This document shows positions 50,941 to 60,067 of a stretch of 64,000 bases of DNA, one piece after another; position 1 is the stretch's first letter; each line of letters starts with the position of its first letter. The position numbers and the translations under genes are program-made. The notes below the pieces were generated by a model, which saw only the letters and a list, made by a program, of their open reading frames with translations, did no database searches and was not told the DNA's origin. The DNA is from Streptomyces sp. NBC_01314 (GTDB taxonomy: Bacteria; Actinomycetota; Actinomycetes; Streptomycetales; Streptomycetaceae), in the NCBI RefSeq assembly GCF_041435215.1, contig NZ_CP108394.1, positions 11,098,001 to 11,162,000 on the forward strand, written 5' to 3'.

Positions 50941-52527
50941 TCACTCCACCTGTTCGCGTCCGGCCAGCCGCACCTCTTCGTTGTCCAGGGCGGCCTGAAG
51001 TCGGCGCAGCACGGTGTCGTCGATGTGCCGTTCGTCGCGCAGGCGGACGACGGTTGCGCGTTTGTGGGCGATGAGGGCGAGGCGGAGGTCGGTGTAGTGG
51101 CGGTTGTGGAGCAGGGCCAGTTCTCCTTCGGCGCCCGCGTCTTTGGCCCTGACGGTCGCCAGGTGGGCTTCGTACTCCTGGCGCAGCCACTCCGTGACCT
51201 TCGGGGTGGTGCCCAGTTCGTCGGCGAGTTGCGGGAGCGCCTGGATGGCTTCCTTGGTTGCTGTGGTGTCGGCGAGGACCTCCTCCTCGTCGACGGAGGT
51301 GTCGCGTGGCAGTCGGGCCCAGCGCACCACGGCCGGCAGCAGCAGTCCCTGCACCACGAGTGTCACGACGATGACGCCGGAGGTGACGAAGACGATGAAG
51401 GCACGGTCGGGGAAGGGCGCACCCGAGTCGAGGACCTCCGGTACGGAGAGCGCCACGGCGAGCGACACCGCGCCACGGAAGCCCGCGAACCCGCTGACGA
51501 CACGGGCCCGGTGACTGATTTCCCGCATCCGCTGCTCGGGGCGCCGGTTGATCAGGCGGATCAGGTAGGCGGAGGAGAACAGGAACGCGAACCGGACCGC
51601 GACCAGCACCACGCTGATCACTCCGATCGCGATCAGGGCGTCCTGGAGGTCGGACCGGTTCAGGTGGCGCAGCGCGTACTGGAGTTCCACTCCGACCAGG
51701 ACGAAAAGGGTGCCGTTGATGATGAAGGTGAGCAGCGGCCAGAAAGCCAGGGCCTGGCGGCGGTGCTCGGCGCGGATGAGGCTCGGCGCCACCTGGGCCA
51801 TGATCAGCCCGCTCACGACGACCGCGAGGACGCCTGAGGCGTGGATCACTTCAGCGAGCAGATACGCCGTGAAAGGGGCAAGGATCATGACGAGATTGCC
51901 CAGCAGGGGATCGTCCAGGCGTCGCCGCAGGTTCATGTTGACCCAGGCGACCGCCACACCGACCGCGGCCCCTCCGCCGTAGGCCAGGAGGAACAGCGCT
52001 CCGACATGCGGAAGGGTGAGGTGTTCCTCACCGACGGTGATGCCGACCGCCAGGCCGAAGATGACCAGCGCCGTGCCGTCGTTGACGAGGCTTTCGGCAC
52101 GCAGCACCGTGACCTGACGGCGCGGCAGCGAGCGCGCCAGGACGCCCACTGCCGTGGCGTCGGTGGGAGCCACGGCCGCACCCAGCGCCCACGCCGGCCC
52201 CCACGGCAGCCCGAGGGCGTGACCGGCGACCGCGACGGCGCCCGCGGTGAGGATCACCAGGACCGTGCTGAGCAGCGCGATTCCGCGCAGGTTGGTACGG
52301 ATCTCCCGCATGGACGTGGTGAGGCTCTCCCAGTACAGCAACACCGGCAGGAAGAGCAGCAGCACCACTTCCGGGGGAAGCTGTGTCTGGCGCACGGCGG
52401 GGACCAGCCCGACCAGGGCACCCACGACGAGCAGCACCACGGGCGGTGCGACGCCCAGGCGCTGCGCGACGAACTGGCCGACCAGCACGGCCACGCCCAG
52501 GAGTACGACGAGTTCGAGACCGATCAT
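50941..52527 (-). CDS. Na+/H+ antiporter, CPA1 family
   Basis: A 528-residue cation-proton antiporter with about 12 membrane helices. The conserved ion-binding region is LGAAVAPTDATAVGVLARSL with Asp in PTD, followed by RAESLVNDGTALVIF (Glu and Asp of the ND motif) and GFRGAVSLAVALSVP. A 120-residue cytoplasmic tail is helical (ALPQLADELGTTPKVTEWLR to the end). Same strand as its neighbours, with gaps of 58 and 67 bp, so likely cotranscribed with the amidohydrolase and the SnoaL-DUF2255 gene. Confidence 0.93.
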   Translation of the reverse strand: MIGLELVVLLGVAVLVGQFVAQRLGVAPPVVLLVVGALVGLVPAVRQTQLPPEVVLLLFLPVLLYWESLTTSMREIRTNLRGIALLSTVLVILTAGAVAVAGHALGLPWGPAWALGAAVAPTDATAVGVLARSLPRRQVTVLRAESLVNDGTALVIFGLAVGITVGEEHLTLPHVGALFLLAYGGGAAVGVAVAWVNMNLRRRLDDPLLGNLVMILAPFTAYLLAEVIHASGVLAVVVSGLIMAQVAPSLIRAEHRRQALAFWPLLTFIINGTLFVLVGVELQYALRHLNRSDLQDALIAIGVISVVLVAVRFAFLFSSAYLIRLINRRPEQRMREISHRARVVSGFAGFRGAVSLAVALSVPEVLDSGAPFPDRAFIVFVTSGVIVVTLVVQGLLLPAVVRWARLPRDTSVDEEEVLADTTATKEAIQALPQLADELGTTPKVTEWLRQEYEAHLATVRAKDAGAEGELALLHNRHYTDLRLALIAHKRATVVRLRDERHIDDTVLRRLQAALDNEEVRLAGREQVE

Positions 52528-52594
52528 GGGGCTTGCTCCTGGGTCGGGCGGGCTACTGGAGGGAGTCCAGTGGCCTCCACCGGGCGCGTCCTGC

Positions 52595-53479
52595 TCATCT
52601 GGGCACCAGCTTCAGGGTCGTAGGGCGTGCCGCGACCAGGGGATTGATGTACGCGTCGCCGAAGCGGCCGTACTTGGTGCGGTACGCGGTGTCGATGCGG
52701 TCGTTGATCTGGGAGTCCGCCACGTCGGCGAAGGTGACGTCCTTGTCGACGCCGCCGGATCGGATGTGCCCCTGATGGAGCGTGCGGGCCGTGCGCCACC
52801 ACCCGCCGTCCGTACCCCGGAAGGAGCGGACGTACAGGGCGTCACCCTCGCGGACGACCCAGATCGGCACGGGCCGGCGCAGGGTGCCGTCACGGCGGAG
52901 CGGCGCCACCTCCAGTTCGTCGGCCCCGGCGATGCGGTCGAGCTCGTCGCTCGTCCATGTCGTCATCGGTGTGCTCCGATCTCCTGGTGATCCTGCGAGG
53001 CCGCGAAGCGGCTCGTCACGATCGTCGACCGGCCGCGGCAGCTGGACCTGTGGTCGGGCGGCAATGGTGGTGAGAGGCTCACCGAGGTAGGTCCGGGTGA
53101 TGCCGAGCGAGTCCTCGAAGACGCGGTAGTCGGTGATCAGGGCGTCGGCCACGGTGAAACGCAGGATCATCTCGCTTTCGATCACCTGTCCCGAGGGATG
53201 GAACCGGGAGGCGTACCGGCCCGGTGCCAGGACCTGTCCGTCGGCCTCCACCATGGTCCGCAGCTCGAACGCGAGCGGCTCGACGGCGGCGAAGAACGCG
53301 GCGAGGGACTGCCGGATCTCCTCCGGCCCGGTGCGGCACCCGGCCCAGGGCGTCAGTGCCGGGTCGCCCGGGATCGTCCACGTCGCGTCGGGAGCGAAGT
53401 GGGAGAGGATCCGCTCCAAGTCGCGTGTGCCGAGGGCATCGAAGAACGCCTGGACGGCGGCGATCGCCTCGCTGGCCAT
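52595..53479 (-). CDS. SnoaL-like domain fused to DUF2255
   Basis: One uninterrupted 294-codon frame. Residues 1-140 form a SnoaL/NTF2-like domain (IAAVQAFFDALGTRDLERIL to EDSLGITRTYLGEPL), residues 141-170 a charged linker (PRPVDDRDEPLRG), and residues 172-294 a DUF2255 domain (TWTSDELDRIAGADELEVAP to PTTLKLVPR). DUF2255 is usually a separate gene; a GGAG about eight bases before the internal ATG 52966 means it could also be made separately. SnoaL folds act as isomerases, hydroxylases or binding proteins; DUF2255 resembles flavin-associated nitroreductase-type proteins. Confidence 0.85.
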   Translation of the reverse strand: MASEAIAAVQAFFDALGTRDLERILSHFAPDATWTIPGDPALTPWAGCRTGPEEIRQSLAAFFAAVEPLAFELRTMVEADGQVLAPGRYASRFHPSGQVIESEMILRFTVADALITDYRVFEDSLGITRTYLGEPLTTIAARPQVQLPRPVDDRDEPLRGLAGSPGDRSTPMTTWTSDELDRIAGADELEVAPLRRDGTLRRPVPIWVVREGDALYVRSFRGTDGGWWRTARTLHQGHIRSGGVDKDVTFADVADSQINDRIDTAYRTKYGRFGDAYINPLVAARPTTLKLVPR

Positions 53480-53536
53480 GACTGTCGGTCCGTTCTGCCG
53501 GGTGGCGGCGATGGGAGGCGCCGCCGCTGATTGGTG

Positions 53537-53580
53537 CCGGCGGTGGTGGGCGCGGCTGATCCCGCGCCCACCACCGCCGG
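53537..53580 (-). terminator. 19-bp perfect hairpin after the alcohol dehydrogenase gene
   Basis: CCGGCGGTGGTGGGCGCGG (53537-53555) pairs perfectly with CCGCGCCCACCACCGCCGG (53562-53580) around a 6-base loop, nine bases beyond the stop at 53589. It divides the minus-strand series into two parts, perhaps as an attenuator. Confidence 0.8.
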
Positions 53581-53588
53581 GCTTCAGG

Positions 53589-54605
53589 TCACGGACGGAG
53601 CAGCGTCTTGATGGCGCGGCGTTCGTCCATGGCCTTGTAGCCTTCTGCGGCCTCGTCCAGGGGCAGGGTGAGGTCGAAGACCTTGCCCGGGTTGATGCGG
53701 CCGCTGAAGACACGCTCGATGAGGTCGGGAAGGTAGGCGCGCACGGGGGCGGGGCCACCGCGCAGCCCGACGTGGGAGAAGAAGAGCTGCTGGCCGTCGA
53801 TCTGCACGTCGTGCGGCATACCGACGAAGCCGACGTTGCCGCCCGGGCGCGTGGACTGCAGGGCCTGGTGCATCGACTCCTGGGTGCCGACGCACTCGAG
53901 GACCGAGTCCGCGCCGATGCCGTTCGTCAGTTCCTTGACGCGGGCGATGCCTTCCTCGCCGCGCTCGGTGACGATGTCGGTGGCGCCGAACTCCAGGGCC
54001 AGCTTCTGCCGGGAGGCGTGCCGGCTCATGGCGATGACGCGTTCGGCGCCCAGTTCCTTCGCGGCGATGACGCCGGACAGGCCCACCGCGCCGTCCCCGA
54101 CGACCACAGCCGTCGAACCCGGTTTGACCTCGGCCGCCTTGGCGGCGTACCAGCCGGTGCCCATGACGTCGGACAGGGCCAGCAGGTCCGGGATCAGCTC
54201 CTCGGCCGGCTGCTCCGGCACGGTGACCAGGGTGCCGTCGGCGAGGGGGATGCGGACGTACTCGGCCTGGGCCCCGTTCACCCACTGCGCGTGCTGACAC
54301 GATGTCTGGTAGCCGAACTGACAGATCGGGCAGGTGTTGTCGGAGGCGACGAAGGAGCCGATGACGAACTGGCCCGGCCTGACGCTTGATACGTCGCTGC
54401 CGACCTCCTCGACGATGCCGACGTACTCGTGGCCGATCGGCTGCGGCTCAACAACCGGCAGGACACCCCGATAGCTCCACAGATCGGAGCCGCACACGCA
54501 GGCGGCGACCGTACGGATGACCGCGTCCGTCGGTGCCGTGATCCCTGGCTCGGGAGCGTTCTCCACCCGGATGTCACCGGGTGCGTGAATGACGGTTGCT
54601 CTCAT
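53589..54605 (-). CDS. zinc-dependent alcohol dehydrogenase
   Basis: A 338-residue MDR alcohol dehydrogenase. Catalytic zinc ligands are Cys38 (VCGSD), His59-Glu60 (PIGHEYVG) and a later acidic residue; the structural zinc site is CPICQFGYQTSC, with fewer cysteines than classical enzymes. The cofactor motif is GDGAVGLSGVIAAKELGA. The substrate domain is unassigned. It lies in an operon-like series with a carboxymuconolactone decarboxylase-like gene, a cupin relic and a SnoaL-DUF2255 protein, a combination often seen near MmyB- or TetR-controlled detoxification genes. Confidence 0.93.
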   Translation of the reverse strand: MRATVIHAPGDIRVENAPEPGITAPTDAVIRTVAACVCGSDLWSYRGVLPVVEPQPIGHEYVGIVEEVGSDVSSVRPGQFVIGSFVASDNTCPICQFGYQTSCQHAQWVNGAQAEYVRIPLADGTLVTVPEQPAEELIPDLLALSDVMGTGWYAAKAAEVKPGSTAVVVGDGAVGLSGVIAAKELGAERVIAMSRHASRQKLALEFGATDIVTERGEEGIARVKELTNGIGADSVLECVGTQESMHQALQSTRPGGNVGFVGMPHDVQIDGQQLFFSHVGLRGGPAPVRAYLPDLIERVFSGRINPGKVFDLTLPLDEAAEGYKAMDERRAIKTLLRP

Positions 54606-54639
54606 GATGCCTTCTCAGCTCTTGTCGGGTCTGTCGTGG

Positions 54640-54836
54640 TGTCAGAGGCGGGTACGGGTCCTGGCGCGCGGGCCGTGGTAGTCGTCGGTCCGCGACGTGC
54701 TCGAGCCAGGTGACGTCGTCCGTCTCCCACAGCGCGAGATGGACCATGAAGTGGTCGGCGCGGCCCCGTGCCAGTGCTCCTCACCCGAGGGTGTGTGGAT
54801 GACGTCGCCGGTGAACCACTCGGCAGGGAGCTTCAT
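54640..54836 (-). pseudogene. cupin-domain protein, C-terminal relic with frameshift
   Basis: MKLPAEWFTGDVIHTPSGEE, HWHGAAP with the cupin His-x-His, then after a one-base deletion near 54757 DHFMVHLALWETDDVTWLEH, VADRRLPR. This is the C-terminal half of a cupin of the kind usually fused or adjacent to carboxymuconolactone decarboxylase-like genes (mandelonitrile-lyase-like cupins). The N-terminal half is missing. Confidence 0.7.
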
Positions 54837-54929
54837 GGTGGGAGGCCGCTTCAGCAGTTCCGCCGGCCCGTGTGGCGGCGATGTGTGGGGGAGCCCGCGA
54901 TGTGGGGGTGCGTGCGGGCGGAGGAGCCC

Positions 54930-55262
54930 TCAGCTGGACTGGCCGGACTTCTCCACGGTCTCCTTGAGCTGGGTCATCGCGGTCATGGCGTTGGGCCATC
55001 CGGCGTAGAAGGCCAGATGCGTGATGGCCTCGACCAGTTCGTCCTTGGTCACGCCGTTCTCCAGTGCCTTGCCGAGGTGGAAGCCGAGCTGGTCGGTTCG
55101 GTACAAGGCGGCGAGAGCGGTGACGGTGACCAGACTGCGGTCGCGCGGGGACAGTCCCGGCCGCTCCCAGATGTCGCCGAACAGGACGGTGTCGGTCAGC
55201 TCCGCGAGCTTGGGAGCGAGCTCCTGGATGGCCGGCGGCGCGAACTTCTTCCGTTCGGACAT
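54930..55262 (-). CDS. carboxymuconolactone decarboxylase family protein
   Basis: A 110-residue helical protein of the CMD/AhpD superfamily. Conserved segments are RDRSLVTVTALAALYRTDQL and LVEAITHLAFYAGWPNAMTA, the latter ending with the characteristic H-L-A-x-Y-x-G-W-P. No CxxC is present, so it is not an AhpD-type peroxidase reductase. AAGGAGC precedes ATG 55262. It sits directly after the alpha/beta hydrolase relic (30-bp gap) and before the cupin relic. The reaction is unknown. Confidence 0.92.
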   Translation of the reverse strand: MSERKKFAPPAIQELAPKLAELTDTVLFGDIWERPGLSPRDRSLVTVTALAALYRTDQLGFHLGKALENGVTKDELVEAITHLAFYAGWPNAMTAMTQLKETVEKSGQSS

Positions 55263-55292
55263 GGGTGGTGCTCCTTGCGTGTGTGGGGGGAT

Positions 55293-56225
55293 TCAGGCTG
55301 CCCGGCCTTCGACCGGGGGTGGGGACGGGTGCTCACCGAAGAACGAGGTGAGCTTGGCGAGGGCGGGGAAACGTCTTCGTCCTTGTCGTAAAGGTCGAAG
55401 TGGGAGCGCCGTCGATCCAGAACAACTCCTTCGGTTCCCCCGGCCCGTTCGACGGTCCTTCGCCTGAAGTGGGCCGTGGCGGCCTCGCTGACCGCGACCA
55501 TCAGCAGCGGGCGCGGAGCGAGGCTTTCGATGCTGGCGAGGAGCCGTGCTGGGCGTCTGGTGGACACTGCGCAGCATCCACGCGTTCTCGGACCGCAGGT
55601 GCGCACTTCGTGCGGCGCGGCGGTAGTACTCGTACCGCTGCCGGAGGTGGTCCGGCGTCGTCGCGTCGACTTCCTCGGGCACGATGTGTTCGAGGAGGGT
55701 GGGCTCGCCGCGAGCCTCGTCCGTACGCAGGAGGCCTGCGCGGGCGAGGGGATCGCGGAAGACGGCCGGGCCTTGACCGCCGCCGAACCCGTCGCGCAGC
55801 AGGCTGCCGATGCAGGCGGCGCTGACCGTGCCGACGGCCCTGATGCGCTGGTCACCGATGGCGGCGTACAACGCGTGGCCGCCGCCGGTGGAGATGCCCA
55901 GCGCACCGATGCAGTCGGGGCCGACGTCCTTCTGGGCGCTGAGGTAGCTGACGGCGTCCTGGATGTCCTCGGCTCGCTGGACGGGGTTCTCCAGGAAACG
56001 GGGTTCGCCTTCACTCGTGCCCTGGTGGGCGGTGTCGAAGGCGAGGACGGTGAAGCCGTGCTCGGTCAGTCGCCGGGCGTGGAGCCCCGCGGTCTGCTCC
56101 TTCACCCCACCCCACGGGCGGATGACCACGATCGCGGCCAGCGGGTGTCCGACGCGGGCGTCGGGCGTGTGAAGGTGACCGGCCGGCGTCAGGCCGTTGC
56201 TGACGAAGGTGACATCCGTCCGCAC
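55293..56225 (-). pseudogene. alpha/beta hydrolase with several frameshifts in the C-terminal half
   Basis: The first 215 codons from GTG 56225 are intact: VTFVSNGLTPAGHLHTPDAR, VIRPWGGVKEQTAGLHARRL, and nucleophile elbow GALGISTGGGHALY with a serine-like centre. After SENAWMLRSV the frame breaks; SIESLAPRPLLMVAVSEAAT and RRSHFDLYDKDEDVSPPSPS are in another frame, and LAKLTSFFGEHPSPP in the first again. It is a paralogue of the intact gene at 63110-64000. GGAGGAG lies 12-15 bases before the GTG. It would have headed the operon with CMD, cupin and ADH. Confidence 0.75.
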
Positions 56226-56433
56226 TGTTTTTCTCGCCTCCTCCGCCTGCAGCATGGAAATACGGGATATCGGTGACGTGCGGAAAGTAATTCTGTCCCG
56301 GGGGCTGGGCGTCCCGCTTGTTCGGGTGGATGCTCTCCGCAGACCGATTCTGGTCGCCGAACACGCCATCGAGCGTGCCGCCTTTGAAGGAATCAGCAAA
56401 GGGGAGAATTCCATCCTCGGCATCCCTTATCCA

Positions 56434-56454
56434 GGGGAGAGATTCTTACCCCCC
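56434..56454 (+). promoter_or_regulatory. MmyB-operator candidate 1
   Basis: GGGGAGAGATTCTTACCCC starts here and runs on with CC, 34 bp before the first MmyB-type gene and between it and the divergent hydrolase relic. 17 of 19 bases match the site at 62937-62955. Confidence 0.65.
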
Positions 56455-56487
56455 TCGTACAGACCGAGCGGTGCGAGACTCGCTGAC

Positions 56488-57363
56488 ATGACCAGCGACG
56501 CGCATCTGAACGGGCTGGGAGAATTCCTCAAGGTGCGGAGGGCGGAGTTGACCCCGCGCACCGTCGGTCTGCCCGACACCGGTGGTCGGCGTGTACCTGG
56601 CCTGCGCAGGGAGGAGGTTGCCCTGCTCGCCGCCATCAGCGTCGACTACTACACACGGCTGGAACAGGGCCGCATCCAGCCGTCAGCGTCAGTGCTGGCC
56701 GCTCTCGCCCATGTCCTGCATCTGGATGATCACCAGCGTGACCACCTGTTCGAGCTGGCCGGCCGGCAGAGGGCGCGACACCGTCGCCCGGCCGTACAGA
56801 AGGCGCACCCGCAGTTGTGCCGCCTACTCGACGATCTCTCCGTGAGCCCCGGCGTGGTGATCGGCCGCAGTATGGACATTCTGGCGTGGAATCCGCTCGC
56901 CGCCGCCCTGGTGACCGATTTCGCGAAGGTGCCGGAAGACAAGCGGAACTGCGTCCGGATCCTCTTCGAGGATCCGTCCATGCGGACGCTGTACGCGGAC
57001 TGGCGGGCCGTTGCCCGTGGCTGCGTGTCCCATCTGCGCATGATGGCCGCCAAATACCCGGACGATCCGCGGCTGACCAGTCTGGTCGGCGAACTATCCG
57101 TGCAGGACAGGGACTTCGGGCAGTGGTGGGGAAGCCGTCACATGCCGTCGCGCAGGCTGGGCATGAAGAGGTTCCACCACCCCGTCGTCGGCGAACTCGT
57201 CCTCGACTGGGACACCTTCACCTGCGGCAGCGATCCCCATCAGGAACTCGTCGTCTGGACAGCGGAACCCGGCACGCCGTCGTACGACGGGCTGCGTGAC
57301 CTCGCCTCACGGGCCTCCGGTCAACTCGGCGGGCCCGCCGGCCGGGCCGGTCGACCGGTCTGA
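56488..57363 (+). CDS. XRE regulator with MmyB-type ligand domain (paralogue 1)
   Basis: A 291-residue regulator. XRE helix-turn-helix at residues 8-75 with the family hallmark VPGLRREEVALLAAISVDYY, TRLEQGRIQPS; MmyB-like C-terminal domain at about 105-280 with VIGRSMDILAWNPLAAALVT, FEDPSMRTLYADW, RDFGQWWGSRHM and HPVVGELVLDWDTFTC. In the known structure of a related protein this domain binds a fatty-acid-like ligand. It is divergent from the CMD/ADH operon and 98 bp before paralogue 2. Its own promoter carries operator candidate 1. Confidence 0.93.
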   Translation: MTSDAHLNGLGEFLKVRRAELTPRTVGLPDTGGRRVPGLRREEVALLAAISVDYYTRLEQGRIQPSASVLAALAHVLHLDDHQRDHLFELAGRQRARHRRPAVQKAHPQLCRLLDDLSVSPGVVIGRSMDILAWNPLAAALVTDFAKVPEDKRNCVRILFEDPSMRTLYADWRAVARGCVSHLRMMAAKYPDDPRLTSLVGELSVQDRDFGQWWGSRHMPSRRLGMKRFHHPVVGELVLDWDTFTCGSDPHQELVVWTAEPGTPSYDGLRDLASRASGQLGGPAGRAGRPV

Positions 57364-57408
57364 TCCGGCGCCGCGCACTCGGGAGGAACAAGGTGAATTA
57401 CCGAACCT

Positions 57409-57426
57409 GGGAAAAAACTCTCCCCC
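57409..57426 (-). promoter_or_regulatory. MmyB-operator candidate 2
   Basis: Plus strand GGGAAAAAACTCTCCCCC; its complement GGGGGAGAGTTTTTTCCC matches the GGGGAGAG...CCC pattern with a shorter centre. It ends 36 bp before ATG 57462. Confidence 0.5.
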
Positions 57427-57461
57427 TCATTTCTCGGGTGAATGCTGCGACACTGACTGCT

Positions 57462-58331
57462 ATGTACAGCGAAGCGCATTTGTCTGAACTGGGAGAATTC
57501 CTCAAGAAGCGCCGAGCCCAACTCAGCCCGCGGACCGTGGGCTTGCCCGAGTCCGGCACACCTCGGCGCGTGCCGGGCCTGCGCCGTGAGGAGGTCGCCC
57601 GACTTGCGGGGATCAGCGCGTACTCCTACGCGCGGTTGGAGCAGGGGCGCGCCCCTGTGCCGAGGTCGGTGCTCACTGCTCTGGTCCGTGTCCTGCACCT
57701 TGATGACAACCAGCGCGACCACCTGTTCGAGCTGGCCGCGAGCGGCGGGTATGAACCGCGCCGCCGACCGGCGCAGAAGGTCCACCCGCAGCTCAGACGC
57801 ATCCTGGACGAGCTGACAGCGACTCCCGCGCTCGTCCTGGGCCGACACCTGGACATCCTCGCCTGGAACCCTCTGGCCGCCGCTCTGCTCACCGACTTCG
57901 ACCGGATCCCCGACAAGAAGCGCAACTACGCCCGGCTGCTCTTCACCGACCCCGCCTTCCGGGAGCTCTGCCTCGATTGGAGGACGAGCGCTCGGACCTG
58001 CGTCGCCCACCTGCGCCTGGAGGCCGCAAGGCGCCCTGACGATCCCGGTTTGGCCGCACTCGTCGGCGAGCTCTCGGTGGCCGACACCGACTTCCGCCAG
58101 TGGTGGGCCGGCCGTCAGATGATTGGCCTGCGAATGGGCACCAAGAGGCTGCGACACCCGCTCGTCGGCGACCTCACCCTCGACTGGGACAGCCTGACCT
58201 GCACAGCCGACCCCGCACAGAAGCTGGTGATCTCGACCGCCGCGCCCGGGACCCCGTCCCATGACGGACTCCTCTTCCTCGCGTCGTGGAATGCGGACCC
58301 GAATCAGTCGGCACGTGATGCGGCAGCCTGA
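57462..58331 (+). CDS. XRE regulator with MmyB-type ligand domain (paralogue 2)
   Basis: A 289-residue protein built like paralogue 1: SELGEFLKKRRAQLSPRTVG, VPGLRREEVARLAGISAYSY, ARLEQGRAPVP, then MmyB domain with LGRHLDILAWNPLAAALLTD, FTDPAFRELCLDW, TDFRQWWAGRQM and HPLVGDLTLDWDSLTC. ATG 57462 is chosen because the frame upstream is the promoter; a GTG at 57393 is in frame. It lies in tandem with paralogue 1 on the same strand and upstream of an SDR remnant that may have been its target. Confidence 0.93.
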   Translation: MYSEAHLSELGEFLKKRRAQLSPRTVGLPESGTPRRVPGLRREEVARLAGISAYSYARLEQGRAPVPRSVLTALVRVLHLDDNQRDHLFELAASGGYEPRRRPAQKVHPQLRRILDELTATPALVLGRHLDILAWNPLAAALLTDFDRIPDKKRNYARLLFTDPAFRELCLDWRTSARTCVAHLRLEAARRPDDPGLAALVGELSVADTDFRQWWAGRQMIGLRMGTKRLRHPLVGDLTLDWDSLTCTADPAQKLVISTAAPGTPSHDGLLFLASWNADPNQSARDAAA

Positions 58332-58530
58332 CCGCGACGGGGGCAGTCGGCTCGCGCCGTCGTGCCGCCCCTGAGCGTAGGTGGCGATGGACCCCGCCGG
58401 GGCGCTGAACCGGATCGCCTTCCTGCCGGAGCGGTGCCTGGCGCCCCCTGCAGCGTGCGTGTCTTCCGTGCGGTCGTCGGCCGCCGGCGGGGGCTCCGAC
58501 GGCGAGGTGCGGGCACGGGCTGAGACCGGA

Positions 58531-58758
58531 ACACTGCAGTCACTCATGGGCGTCGGCCCCAAGACAGCGCAGGTGTGGGCGGCGACGTCCCCCCGGCTGG
58601 CTGGCCTGACCGGCCTCTACCTGGTGGAGGACCGCGACATCACCGATCCCGCTCCCTCGGACGGTGAGTTGCGCGGTGTGAAGGACTGGGCGATCGACCC
58701 CGAGCACGCAGCGCGCCTGTGGGAGCTGTCGGCGGAGCTGACGGGCGTGAACGCTTTC
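58531..58758 (+). pseudogene. SDR oxidoreductase C-terminal fragment
   Basis: TLQSLMGVGPKTAQVWAATS, PRLAGLTGLYLVEDRDITDP and KDWAIDPEHAARLWELSAEL, TGVNAF. This is the end of a retinol-dehydrogenase-like SDR (the WA-T-S-x-x-L segment followed by the acidic tail). The Rossmann half is absent. SDRs are frequent neighbours and targets of MmyB-type regulators. Confidence 0.6.
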
Positions 58759-58943
58759 ACCGCGTGGTGCGTGTCCGGAGAGGGGAGCGCCCTGCTCGCT
58801 CCCCTCTCCGGACTCCCCGAGATGGATGAGCGGTACCGGCCCCCAAGATCGTGGCCACCAGTGCCACGGGTAGCACCGGTACCAGGGTGGTGCGGCTCCT
58901 CGCGAAGTGTCCAACGGGTGCTTCGGCTCTGACCGATTCCGCG

Positions 58944-58983
58944 CGGCTGCGGCCGGACTTCGTACCATGTCCGGCCGCAGCCG
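58944..58983. terminator. bidirectional 15-bp hairpin terminator
   Basis: CGGCTGCGGCCGGAC (58944-58958) and GTCCGGCCGCAGCCG (58969-58983) pair perfectly around a 10-base loop, between the plus-strand SDR fragment and the minus-strand oxidoreductase ending at 59029. Confidence 0.75.
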
Positions 58984-59028
58984 TGAGGTGGCGTTGAGGG
59001 CCGCCCCTGTGCCCATACGGCCCTCGGA

Positions 59029-59961
59029 TCAGAACGTCAGGATCAGTCGGCCCCGTACGCCGCCTGTGGCGAGGAGCCGGTGAGCTTCGGCGGCCTGCTT
59101 CGCCGGGAACATCTTCGCGACCCGCAGCGTGATGCTGCCTTCCTCCGTCTGCTGTCGGAGCCGGTCGAGCTTGGCGCGCTCCCTGGCGTAGCGGAACACG
59201 ACGATCGGCTGGAAGACGATGTCTCGTTCGCCAGGGCCGTCGTAGCCGCGCAGTGTCACCACTCGGCCGCCGTCGCGTACCGCCCGAGCGGTGAGGGCGC
59301 CGAGCGACGCGGCGTCGAGGAGTCCGTCGACGCCGTCAGGTATCTCGGCGCGTACCCGGTCCGGGTACTCGGCGCCGCGACGGAGTACGACGTCGGCACC
59401 GAGTTCCTTGATCAGGGTCTCGTCCTGGTCCGAGGCGTCGGCCACCACCCGCAGCCCGTCCGCCTTGGCCAGCTGGACGGCGTAGCCGCCCACCGCACCG
59501 GCCGCTCCGGTGATCGCGACGGTCTGGCCGGGCTCCAGGCCGAGCGTGTCCAGGGCGAGGCGCGCGGTCAGGCCGTTCATCGGGAGCGACGCGGCCTGTG
59601 CGTCGGTCGCGCCGTGAGGGGTACGGACGACCGAGTCCACCGGGACCACGACCTGCTCGGCGTAGGCGCCGTGCGCGCCGTCGGGGAGCACGATCGCCAT
59701 CACGTGGTCGCCGACGCTCAGATCCGTGTCCGTACCCGTGCCGATCTGGTCCACGACCCCGGCGGCTTCCATGCCGGGAACGAACGGCGGCTGGGCGTCC
59801 GGCGACCGGGCGGGTCCACCGCGCTGGAGGGCGTCGACCGCGTTGACGGTCGCGGCGTGCACCCGGATGCGCACCTCGCCCGGACCGGCATCGGGGGCGG
59901 GCAGCTCAAGAATCTGAAGCACCTCCGGCCCACCGAATTCCGTGAAACCTACAGCCTTCAT
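59029..59961 (-). CDS. NADP-dependent quinone oxidoreductase (MDR family)
   Basis: A 310-residue zinc-free MDR enzyme: N-terminal MKAVGFTEFGGPEVLQILEL, the GMEAAGVVDQIGTG segment, nucleotide motif ITGAAGAVGGYAVQLAKADG and C-terminal HRLLATGGVRGRLILTF typical of quinone or enone reductases. ATG 59961 is preceded by GAGGTG; the frame is open far upstream but not coding. Operator candidate 3 lies 107 bp before the start. By analogy it detoxifies quinones or enals under control of an MmyB regulator. Confidence 0.93.
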   Translation of the reverse strand: MKAVGFTEFGGPEVLQILELPAPDAGPGEVRIRVHAATVNAVDALQRGGPARSPDAQPPFVPGMEAAGVVDQIGTGTDTDLSVGDHVMAIVLPDGAHGAYAEQVVVPVDSVVRTPHGATDAQAASLPMNGLTARLALDTLGLEPGQTVAITGAAGAVGGYAVQLAKADGLRVVADASDQDETLIKELGADVVLRRGAEYPDRVRAEIPDGVDGLLDAASLGALTARAVRDGGRVVTLRGYDGPGERDIVFQPIVVFRYARERAKLDRLRQQTEEGSITLRVAKMFPAKQAAEAHRLLATGGVRGRLILTF

Positions 59962-60067
59962 TCGAAGCACCTCACTGCTCGGCATGCGGTCGTTGAGGTG
60001 TCCGACCTTTTCGTCTCGCGCACGCCGGGAAAAGGGGAAGGTTCTTGGCTGGGATGCGGTCATAGGA

